Of a stretch of 8,810 nucleotides of DNA, positions 1-5,885 are shown one piece after another. The notes under the pieces were generated by a model, which worked only from the letters and a program-made list of their open reading frames with translations, did no database searches and was not told where the DNA came from. The stretch's first letter is position 1; each line of letters opens with the position of its first letter. A program made the translations under genes and the position numbers. This DNA is from Flammeovirgaceae bacterium (GTDB taxonomy: Bacteria > Bacteroidota > Bacteroidia > Cytophagales > Cyclobacteriaceae). Location of the stretch: the NCBI GenBank assembly GCA_022616575.1, contig JAKEEN010000114.1, positions 1 to 8,810 of the forward strand, written 5' to 3'.

Positions 1-382
1 CAGGAGCTATTGGTGTCTCCGTATATTGAGGAACGGTGCAACCACAAGACGGCTGTGCTTTTTGGATAATCAGCGGAGCAGTACCGGTGTTCTTTATTTT
101 GTATGTGTATTCCACTACATTCCCTTCTGTGATGGTTCCGAAATCATGATTGGTGGTTTCAAAACTCATAATCGAGAAGGGGCCTGTTGGCTTTTCTTCG
201 GGTTTTGCCGGTGTAGCCGGAGTGGTTACGGTGGGCTGCAACGTTGGTTTGCCTTTACCTTCCAGTTCTGAAAGTCGGGCTTCCAGGGCTGCAATCTTCT
301 TCTCTGCATCCTTGTCTTTGCAGGACGTTAGCATAAACGTTGCTGCAATAATCATCAAGAAATATTTACTTGTTGTTCTCAT
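1..382 (-). CDS. DUF1573 family lipoprotein, C-terminus cut by window edge
   Basis: I read this frame by hand. It starts at the ATG whose A is base 382 and stays open for 127 codons to the window edge, so the 3' end is missing. Residues 1-20 are a signal peptide ending in a lipobox, LTSC, with Cys21 as the probable lipidated residue. Next come a short charged helix with coiled-coil character (about 25-43) and a Pro/Thr/Lys-rich linker (44-68). From about residue 73 the sequence is typical of DUF1573: FETTNHDFGTI, then Tyr/Lys-rich strands, then the SCGCT motif at 112-116. In this family such domains adopt an immunoglobulin-like fold and are very common in Bacteroidota; the molecular function is not established. 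It is probably anchored in the outer membrane or periplasm. It lies 22 bases downstream of the YtxH-like gene on the same strand, suggesting one transcript. The family call is firm; a role is not known. Confidence 0.88.
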   Translation of the reverse strand, partial: MRTTSKYFLMIIAATFMLTSCKDKDAEKKIAALEARLSELEGKGKPTLQPTVTTPATPAKPEEKPTGPFSIMSFETTNHDFGTITEGNVVEYTYKIKNTGTAPLIIQKAQPSCGCTVPQYTETPIAP

Positions 383-404
383 ACGTCTACATCACTTTTA
401 TGTC

Positions 405-713
405 TTAACTTTTTTTTCCGCGGATCTGTTCCAAGAGTTCATCTACATCACCCAATAATTGTTCAGCTTTAGAACGGGTTTCATCCACTACGCGTTGCCC
501 TTGCGACTTAGCTTCTGTGGTCAATGGCGATTCTTTACCTGTAATAAGGTCATTCACCAGGTCCTGAAGCATTTTTCTGTACTTATCCAGTTGAAAAGAC
601 AGCTTTTCGCGTGTATTTGAACCTTTATCGGGGGCATAGAGGATGCCGAGAATGGCTCCGGCAGCAGCGCCAACCAGGAATGCCATTAATGTATTTCCAC
701 CTTTTTTACTCAT
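405..713 (-). CDS. YtxH-like small membrane-anchored protein
   Basis: The protein has 102 residues. A short basic N-terminus (MSKKGG) is followed by one hydrophobic, glycine/alanine-rich segment at about residues 8-26 and then the phrase ILYAPDKGSNTR, which is the family signature of YtxH proteins: a membrane helix ending in YAP, then Lys/Gly, then Ser/Thr-Arg. The rest (about 35-100) is highly charged and predicted helical, probably a cytoplasmic coiled coil. In Firmicutes, YtxH is described as a general-stress protein; in Bacteroidota the role is unknown. I therefore give no symbol. The ATG start is well placed just before the membrane helix. It lies 108 bases downstream of nusB and 22 bases upstream of the DUF1573 gene, all on the minus strand, so co-transcription is likely. 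A TAnnTTTG box seven bases before the ATG could allow separate expression. Confidence 0.85.
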   Translation of the reverse strand: MSKKGGNTLMAFLVGAAAGAILGILYAPDKGSNTREKLSFQLDKYRKMLQDLVNDLITGKESPLTTEAKSQGQRVVDETRSKAEQLLGDVDELLEQIRGKKS

Positions 714-720
714 AAGAACT

Positions 721-728
721 CAAAGGTA
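721..728 (-). promoter_or_regulatory. Candidate Bacteroidota -7 box before the ytxH-like gene
   Basis: On the minus strand these bases read TACCTTTG, a perfect match to the Bacteroidota -7 consensus TAnnTTTG. Seven bases separate it from the ATG at 713, so transcription from it would begin almost at the start codon. The nearest TTG that could act as a -33 element (744-746) is only 15 bases upstream, shorter than the usual 19-21. This is a motif match with weak context. Confidence 0.28.
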
Positions 729-730
729 AT

Positions 731-802
731 AAATTTCAAATCTCAAATTTCATGTCTCAAACAAGCCAAAATTTCCAAAGCCCAGAAAGAAATTTGAAAT
801 TT
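731..802. repeat. AT-rich inverted repeat in the nusB-ytxH gap
   Basis: The words AAATTTCAAAT (731-741) and ATTTGAAATTT (792-802) are perfect 11-base reverse complements separated by 50 bases. The region between is rich in similar AAATTT/CAAA words, and the next bases, 810-823, repeat a 14-base word also found at 2006-2019. A transcript could fold here, but the arms are almost pure A/T and no run of U follows, so this is not a classical terminator. It may be a low-complexity dispersed intergenic repeat. Confidence 0.5.
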
Positions 803-821
803 TGAACTTGAAATTTTGAAT

Positions 822-1952
822 CTATTTATTGTCGATTAGTCCGCGGCCACTCTTTTTAAGGATGCCTTTTGCCGTTAGTTCTTTAGAGATTACATCCAGA
901 ATTCCATTGATAAACTGACGGCTTTTGGGCGTGCTGTATTCTTTTGAAAGTTCTATGTATTCATTGATTGTTACCTTAACTGGAATATTGGGAAATGTTA
1001 TCAATTCGGCAATGGCAAGTTCTACAATAACACGGTCTGTAAGCGCTAACCGTTCTACTTCCCAGTTGCGCGTGTTATTAGCAATCAGCTCCTGATGAGC
1101 CGGTTCCAAATGAGCTGCCGTTTCGAAAAGACGGGATATGAAATCAACATCGTCTTCCCAGTTGAGCGAAAGTTCCTGGAGGCGGATCGATTTGGTTTGC
1201 CCGTCAAAGGTCTTGAGTGTTTTTTCCATCATTCCTTTTACAATCTCTTTGTCTTCAGCCCATCGCAATACTTCTTCTTCGAAGAAATCATTGACGGCTG
1301 TTTTGCCAAGTATAATTCGCTTAAAAAGGTGGTTAGCAAATTTCTTATCTTCTTCAGCACTTAAAGTTTTCTTGTCTGTGTAGCGAAGGTATTCTTCATC
1401 TTCTTTTATAATATCACGAAACCATAAGCGCACCTGGTCGAAATTATTGGACCAATCTTTATTTAACCGCAAGGATTCTTTTCGAAGTGTTTCATTTGCC
1501 GATAAGGCCAAAAGCCAGGGATTATTAAGAAGGTTAGTATGAATGCCTTTTTTATCCGCTTTAGCAGCTTCAACAAAAGCAATCGCCAGATTTAATATAG
1601 AGATATAGGAGTGGAAAATTTTTTCGGAGTCGGTGACTAGATTCTTTCTGAAATAGTCAAAATCTTTTTTTTCACGCTGCTGATACAAGGTGAAAGCCTG
1701 ATTGACCGAAGTATGAATCTTTTCTTCGCCCTCGACTTTTTGAGTTTGGGCAAAGTTTTTCTCAAATAATTTTGTGGCTTCGGTGCGTTGTTTTTTTAAT
1801 GCTGGTTTGTCTTGCACTTCCATCGAATTGAGGTTTGGCTCAAAGTCGGAAGCAATTTGATCGAGTGACAATTGGTAATTCGCTTCCTTGGCTTGATGGA
1901 AGGCGAAAAGGTTTTGCATGGTTTTAATTCTAAGGAACCGTCTGTTCAGCAT
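822..1952 (-). CDS. nusB: Transcription antitermination factor NusB, long Bacteroidota form
   Basis: The protein has 376 residues. NusB with NusE (ribosomal protein S10) binds boxA RNA and supports processive transcription, mainly of rRNA operons, in the cytoplasm. The N-terminus (MLNRRFLRIKTMQNLFAF) matches the start of NusB, and the C-terminal part, about residues 300-360, carries the family core: ALTDRVIVELAIAEL, FPNIPVKVTINEYIEL, then SRQFINGILDVI. E. coli NusB is about 140 residues; here about 230 extra residues, helical and charged, sit between the two conserved parts. As far as I know this enlargement is usual in Bacteroidota rather than a fusion. I prefer the ATG at 1952 over a TTG six bases upstream because MLNRR begins the conserved segment and the TTG overlaps a promoter-like box. 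It follows the amino acid dehydrogenase gene by 85 bases on the same strand. Confidence 0.92.
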   Translation of the reverse strand: MLNRRFLRIKTMQNLFAFHQAKEANYQLSLDQIASDFEPNLNSMEVQDKPALKKQRTEATKLFEKNFAQTQKVEGEEKIHTSVNQAFTLYQQREKKDFDYFRKNLVTDSEKIFHSYISILNLAIAFVEAAKADKKGIHTNLLNNPWLLALSANETLRKESLRLNKDWSNNFDQVRLWFRDIIKEDEEYLRYTDKKTLSAEEDKKFANHLFKRIILGKTAVNDFFEEEVLRWAEDKEIVKGMMEKTLKTFDGQTKSIRLQELSLNWEDDVDFISRLFETAAHLEPAHQELIANNTRNWEVERLALTDRVIVELAIAELITFPNIPVKVTINEYIELSKEYSTPKSRQFINGILDVISKELTAKGILKKSGRGLIDNK

Positions 1953-1955
1953 AGT

Positions 1956-1984
1956 CAAATGTAATCACAAATTCAAAATTTCAA
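1956..1984 (-). promoter_or_regulatory. Candidate promoter directly before nusB
   Basis: On the minus strand, TACATTTG (1956-1963) matches TAnnTTTG, and a TTG at 1982-1984 lies 18 bases upstream, one short of the usual 19-21. The box ends three bases before the ATG, so a transcript from it would be leaderless or nearly so. The setting inside an AT-rich repeat raises the chance of an accidental match. Confidence 0.35.
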
Positions 1985-2017
1985 GTTTCAAATTGAATGA
2001 AACCCGAAATTTTGAAT
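1971..2017. repeat. AT-rich hairpin between the dehydrogenase gene and nusB
   Basis: ATTCAAAATTTC (1971-1982) and GAAATTTTGAAT (2006-2017) are perfect 12-base inverted repeats separated by 23 bases, so the minus-strand transcript can form a hairpin in the 85-base gap. The right arm is part of a 14-base word, GAAATTTTGAATCT (2006-2019), repeated exactly at 810-823 next to the end of nusB. No U-run of terminator type follows. It could be a processing or attenuation hairpin or a dispersed repeat. Confidence 0.55.
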
Positions 2018-2037
2018 CTTGAATTTAGAATGTTGAA

Positions 2038-3138
2038 TTATCTCGAAATCCTGATTCTGCCAACTTCCTCAATCCGCTTTTCAGACAGTTTGATGGCAGC
2101 TTCCTGACTGGTAATTTTTTCCCGTTCAGCCAGGTGGAGGATATTCAGGCAGGTGTCGTAAATCTTTTCGGCCTGCTCGAAAACATTCTTGCGATTATAG
2201 TTACCTAAGAATTCGTTGTACACGTTAATCAAACCGCCTGCGTTGATCAGGAAGTCAGGCGCATAAGCAATGCCTCTGTCAATGAGTTGATAGCCGTTCT
2301 TCACTTCGTCCTTCAGCTGGTTGTTAGCAGCACCTGCAATAACCCGGCACTTCAAGCGAGGAATGGTTGCATCATTTAAAGTTGCCCCCAATGCACATGG
2401 GGCATAGATATCAACATCCAAATCATAAATCTCATCCTGCCCTACTCCGGTAACACCAAACTTTTGGGCTAAGGCTTTTACTTTCTCTTCGTGAATGTCA
2501 GTGATGAACACTTTTGCGTTTTCCTTAACCAGGTGCTCTACTAAATACATTCCCACCTGGCCAACCCCTTGCACAGCAATTTTCTTTCCTTCGAGATTAT
2601 CAGAGCCAAAAACCTTTTTGGTTGTTGCCTTCATACCCAGGTAAACACCATAGGCTGTAACCGGTGACGGATCACCACCACCGCCTCGCGCTTCGGATAA
2701 ACCGGTAACATGTTTCGTCTCCATCGAGATATACTCCATATCAGCCGTTTTCATGTTCACATCTTCGGCAGTTATGTATTTTCCGTTCAGGCTGTTTACA
2801 AATTTTCCGAATCTTCGTAAGAAAGCTTCCGTCTTCATGGTTTTAGCATCACCAATAATCACCGCCTTACCACCACCTAGATTAAGACCACTGATGGAGG
2901 CTTTGTATGTCATACCGCGCGAAAGGCGGAGCACGTCCGTGAGAGCTTCATGCTCATTCGCATAATTCCACATGCGGGTACCCCCTAATGCCGGACCTAA
3001 CACCGTATTATGGATAGCGATGATGGCCTTCAGACCCGTTGCTTCATCATAACAAAATACAACTTGCTCATGTCCAAGTTGTGACACTTTACCAAACACA
3101 CCCGCGTACTCGACACGCTCAAGTTCTTTAATCTCCAT
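2038..3138 (-). CDS. NAD-dependent leucine dehydrogenase-type (Glu/Leu/Phe/Val family) enzyme
   Basis: The protein has 366 residues, the usual size for leucine dehydrogenases and shorter than glutamate dehydrogenases. The family deaminates an amino acid to its 2-oxo acid with NAD+, or runs in reverse; leucine to 4-methyl-2-oxopentanoate is the likely reaction, but sequence alone does not fix the substrate. The catalytic domain shows LGGTRMW (51-57), a Lys in MTYKAS (Lys79), and GGGKAV with Lys91; the two lysines correspond to the substrate-binding and catalytic lysines of Bacillus leucine dehydrogenase. TAEDVNM (123-129) holds the conserved acidic pair. The Rossmann part has GVGQVG (191-196) and Asp214 after the second strand, consistent with NAD preference. 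PCALGATLND (248-257), AGAANNQL (268-275) and APDFLINAGG (293-302) are also typical. It is the first gene of the left block, after a good promoter. Confidence 0.9.
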   Translation of the reverse strand: MEIKELERVEYAGVFGKVSQLGHEQVVFCYDEATGLKAIIAIHNTVLGPALGGTRMWNYANEHEALTDVLRLSRGMTYKASISGLNLGGGKAVIIGDAKTMKTEAFLRRFGKFVNSLNGKYITAEDVNMKTADMEYISMETKHVTGLSEARGGGGDPSPVTAYGVYLGMKATTKKVFGSDNLEGKKIAVQGVGQVGMYLVEHLVKENAKVFITDIHEEKVKALAQKFGVTGVGQDEIYDLDVDIYAPCALGATLNDATIPRLKCRVIAGAANNQLKDEVKNGYQLIDRGIAYAPDFLINAGGLINVYNEFLGNYNRKNVFEQAEKIYDTCLNILHLAEREKITSQEAAIKLSEKRIEEVGRIRISR

Positions 3139-3214
3139 GTAGTGTAGTTTTAATTTTGAATGTTACTTTTAAGGCCGTTTAGGCGAATGAACATTTCATC
3201 TCCCAAAGTCGTTG

Positions 3215-3245
3215 CAAAGGTACCCTGATTTTTCGGGTTATTCAA
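3215..3245 (-). promoter_or_regulatory. Bacteroidota-type promoter for the dehydrogenase operon
   Basis: Read on the minus strand, TTG (3243-3245) is followed by exactly 20 bases and then TACCTTTG (3215-3222), matching the Bacteroidota housekeeping promoter TTG-N19-21-TAnnTTTG. Transcription would begin near 3208-3211, giving a leader of about 70 bases before the ATG at 3138. No purine-rich Shine-Dalgarno site is seen before that ATG, as is common in this phylum. This is the best promoter in the window and probably drives the minus-strand block through nusB and beyond. Confidence 0.65.
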
Positions 3246-3316
3246 TGAATTCAAACGGTTGCGCGAACAAGTGGTAGGATATTTCGTATTATCTCAAAAC
3301 ATCAGAATTTTCTTCA

Positions 3317-5131
3317 ATGAAAGAGCTTAAATACCTCAATAAATACCTGCGGAAGTATCAAAAGTATTTATGGTGGGGAATCGCGTTTGTGGTCATTTCC
3401 AACCTGTTTCAGATTGTGCCGGCACAGCTGGTTCGCCACTCAATTGATTTAGTGATCGATAACATTAAAGTATACAACTCGCTGGAGGGCCTTTCGTTAA
3501 GGGATGATTTCTTTTCGGTATTCGCTTTTGGCATCCTGATCTACGCCATCCTCATTTTAGTGATGGCGCTCTTGCGCGGCTTCTTTTTGTACATGGTGCG
3601 CCAGACTATTATCGTCATGTCGCGTCATATCGAATACGACTTGAAGAATGATATTTTTCTTCACTATCAATCGTTGCCCCTGAGTTTTTACCGGAGAAAC
3701 AATACAGGCGATTTAATGAACCGGATTTCTGAAGATGTGAGCCGCGTGCGTATGTACCTCGGCCCGGCCATTATGTACGGGCTGCAATTGTTCACGCTCT
3801 TTTTTATGTTAATACCGATCATGTTTGCGATCAGCCCGACATTGACATGGTATGCCATCTCTCCACTCCCTGTTTTATCGCTCAGTATTTACTTAGTGAA
3901 TAATAAAATGGAAAGACGATCCGAAGAAATTCAAAAGAGCCAATCGCGACTATCCACCTTTGTGCAAGAAGCATTTAGTGGTATTCGTGTGTTGAAGTCT
4001 TTTCATCGTGAGGAGGAATCCATCAGAAAATTTACCGAAGAAAGCGAAGGGTATAAAAAACAATCACTGAAACTGACCAAAGTGCAGTCGATGTTTTTTC
4101 CGCTCATTATGGCGTTGATCGGTGTGAGTACCATACTTACGGTTTATGCCGGAAGTGCAGAAGTAATCAATGGCAATCTCACGTTTGGAAACATTGCCGA
4201 GTTTATCATTTATGTAAACTTACTTACCTGGCCTGTAACACAATTGGGCTGGACAACCAGCCTGGTGCAACGGGCGGAGGCTTCGCAAAAGCGGATCAAT
4301 GAATTTTTAAGCACCCAAACCAGTATTGTGTCTGAGCGTGATATCGAGCAAACCATTGAGGGCAAAATTGAATTTAAGCATGTCAGTTTTACCTATCCGG
4401 ATACCGGAATAAAGGCTTTGAAGGATATGTCATTCACGATCAATCCGGGAGAATCTTTAGCCATTATTGGAACAACAGGCTCGGGTAAGAGCACTGTATC
4501 GAGTTTGGTTTCGCGCATGTACGATGTTCGTGAGGGCGAGATTTTGATTGATGGCATTCCGATAACCCATTTTAACGTGACAAACCTGCGCAGCCAGATT
4601 GGGTATGTACCCCAGGATGTTTTTCTCTTCAGCGATACCATTTTTAACAACATCGCTTTCGGAATTAAATCGCCCGATCAGGAGAAAGTAGTTCAGGCCG
4701 CTAAAGATGCGGATGTGTATAAAAATATTCTTGAGTTCCCGAATGGATTTGAGACCCGTGTCGGTGAACGGGGAATTACTTTGTCGGGCGGGCAGAAACA
4801 ACGCGTCTCAATCGCCAGGGCCATTGTTCGGGAACCAAAAATTCTGATGTTGGATGATTCACTTTCAGCCGTTGATACAAAAACGGAAAGCAACATACTC
4901 AACAGCCTCAAGCGTATAATGCAGGGACGAACCACCATTATCATTTCGCATCGCGTTTCATCGGCTAAACTGGCTAACAAAATAATTGTGCTGGTAGATG
5001 GAAAAGTTGTTGAAGAAGGCACCCATGATTCACTCATCGAACAACAAGGCATTTATCGTGATTTGTACGACAAGCAGGTACAAATTGATGAGGAGGAAGT
5101 TATGGATGAAGAGGGAGGGCAGCCAGCTTAA
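3317..5131 (+). CDS. ABC exporter half-transporter, MdlA/TM287-like subunit with degenerate Walker B
   Basis: The protein has 604 residues: an exporter membrane domain (about 1-330, roughly six helices) fused to an ATPase domain (about 350-585). Membrane helices are visible near 18-36, 68-97, 150-195 and 255-310. ATPase motifs are Walker A GTTGSGKST (385-393), Q-loop Gln433, a canonical signature LSGGQ (489-493), Walker B ILMLDD (509-514) and H-loop His545. Asp514 replaces the catalytic glutamate, so the site it builds should hydrolyse ATP poorly. LDDSLSAVD is typical of MdlA, YheI and TM287, which pair with a second subunit. The partner is probably the product of 5886-7658. The C-terminus is an acidic tail (DEEEVMDEEGG, 591-601). 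It is the only intact plus-strand gene, divergent from the dehydrogenase operon, and its stop codon overlaps that of the convergent barrel gene. The exported substrate cannot be told; lipid or drug export is typical of the family. Confidence 0.93.
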   Translation: MKELKYLNKYLRKYQKYLWWGIAFVVISNLFQIVPAQLVRHSIDLVIDNIKVYNSLEGLSLRDDFFSVFAFGILIYAILILVMALLRGFFLYMVRQTIIVMSRHIEYDLKNDIFLHYQSLPLSFYRRNNTGDLMNRISEDVSRVRMYLGPAIMYGLQLFTLFFMLIPIMFAISPTLTWYAISPLPVLSLSIYLVNNKMERRSEEIQKSQSRLSTFVQEAFSGIRVLKSFHREEESIRKFTEESEGYKKQSLKLTKVQSMFFPLIMALIGVSTILTVYAGSAEVINGNLTFGNIAEFIIYVNLLTWPVTQLGWTTSLVQRAEASQKRINEFLSTQTSIVSERDIEQTIEGKIEFKHVSFTYPDTGIKALKDMSFTINPGESLAIIGTTGSGKSTVSSLVSRMYDVREGEILIDGIPITHFNVTNLRSQIGYVPQDVFLFSDTIFNNIAFGIKSPDQEKVVQAAKDADVYKNILEFPNGFETRVGERGITLSGGQKQRVSIARAIVREPKILMLDDSLSAVDTKTESNILNSLKRIMQGRTTIIISHRVSSAKLANKIIVLVDGKVVEEGTHDSLIEQQGIYRDLYDKQVQIDEEEVMDEEGGQPA

Positions 5132-5856
5132 AAAACATATCGGAGGCCAACGCCACCCTGCAATCTGCGATACCCCGGATCTTTTACTACATCAGTGTAA
5201 AACTCTAATTCCATAAAAGCTGAGATCGGCATTTTAAAATAAGAGTATTCGATTCCTAAAACACCCAGGGGACCCATGGTAGAGCGATTATAAACGGAAC
5301 GCTCCAGATTGCCTGTATCCGGATCGCCATCTCCATCATTGGTATTTAAGTATTCGTATTTGATCGCTGATTGTTTCCATTGCCAACCGGCACCCACATA
5401 TACTTTCAATCCGGGTGAGATTTTATCGGCACTAAAACTATAAAGCGCTTTGCCTTCCACCACCCAGTCAGAGTTGGCTTTGTGAGTGAGATACTCAAGG
5501 CTGTCGTTTTTAAATCCTTCTCGAAAAATGCTCCGGTAATAGGAATTATAAAGTCCGCTGGCTGCCTTGCCACCATCAAGCGCAACCGAGAATTTTTTAT
5601 TGAAATAGAATTTATAGGTTAGCGCAAAAGGGTCACCCAGTTTTAAACCTATTCCCTGGTACGGGAAACCTGAATCCTGAAAAACAGGGCAAACAATTTG
5701 CGCTTTGCTACGGGAGACTTTTATGACATTGTAATTGTGCCGTGTAATTGACTTTGTGGTACGCCCACCATGATGCACCTTGGGCTTTCGCTGACCGATG
5801 GCATGCAGCGAGCACAGGCAAAAAGCCACCACCAAATAGAGAAGAGAGGAGCGCAT
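5128..5856 (-). CDS. Secreted outer-membrane beta-barrel-like protein, hypothetical
   Basis: The protein has 242 residues. Residues 1-20 form a signal peptide (MRSSLLYLVVAFCLC, then SLHAIG) with likely cleavage before Gln22; there is no lipobox. The mature part alternates polar and aromatic/hydrophobic residues (LTYKFYF, KVYVGAGWQW, GIEYSYF, AFMELEFYT) and ends in GGVGLRYVF, a terminal aromatic strand recognised by the barrel-assembly machinery. This fits a small barrel of about eight strands, like many Bacteroidota outer-membrane proteins. An Asp/Asn/Gly-rich stretch (171-183, containing DGDGDPD) is probably a surface loop and could bind calcium. I do not recognise a specific family or function. 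The ATG at 5856 is preferred over a TTG six bases upstream, since the signal peptide begins there. It lies 29 bases after the upstream ABC gene on the same strand, so it is probably co-transcribed. It overlaps the convergent ABC gene by four bases. Confidence 0.8.
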   Translation of the reverse strand: MRSSLLYLVVAFCLCSLHAIGQRKPKVHHGGRTTKSITRHNYNVIKVSRSKAQIVCPVFQDSGFPYQGIGLKLGDPFALTYKFYFNKKFSVALDGGKAASGLYNSYYRSIFREGFKNDSLEYLTHKANSDWVVEGKALYSFSADKISPGLKVYVGAGWQWKQSAIKYEYLNTNDGDGDPDTGNLERSVYNRSTMGPLGVLGIEYSYFKMPISAFMELEFYTDVVKDPGYRRLQGGVGLRYVF

Positions 5857-5859
5857 AGG

Positions 5860-5867
5860 CAAATATA
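5860..5867 (-). promoter_or_regulatory. Candidate -7 box before the beta-barrel gene
   Basis: The minus strand reads TATATTTG, matching TAnnTTTG, three bases before the ATG at 5856. A TTTG at 5891-5894 lies 23 bases upstream, longer than the usual 19-21 spacing, and inside the 3' end of the upstream ABC gene. If used, the transcript would be leaderless. The gene may equally depend on read-through from the ABC gene. Confidence 0.3.
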
Positions 5868-5885
5868 AGTTATTTGCCTGTTGCC

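Noticed and set aside
26..458. Plus-strand open frames at the left edge
   Set aside because: The minus strand here encodes a lipoprotein with a signal peptide, lipobox and DUF1573 motifs, so the plus-strand frames are shadows.
1953..1958. TTG start for nusB six bases upstream of the ATG
   Set aside because: The TTG lies inside a TAnnTTTG box, and the conserved NusB N-terminus begins at the ATG at 1952.
3245..3316. Promoter for the plus-strand ABC gene in the divergent gap
   Set aside because: A promoter must exist, but I found no TAnnTTTG match; the nearest, TATTTCGT after a TTG at 18 bases, misses too many positions.
4393..5052. Overlapping minus-strand open frames inside the plus-strand ABC gene
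   Set aside because: They are antisense shadows of the ATPase domain, whose Walker, signature and H-loop motifs prove the plus-strand reading.
5857..5862. TTG start for the beta-barrel gene
   Set aside because: It falls inside a TAnnTTTG box; the ATG at 5856 gives a complete signal peptide.
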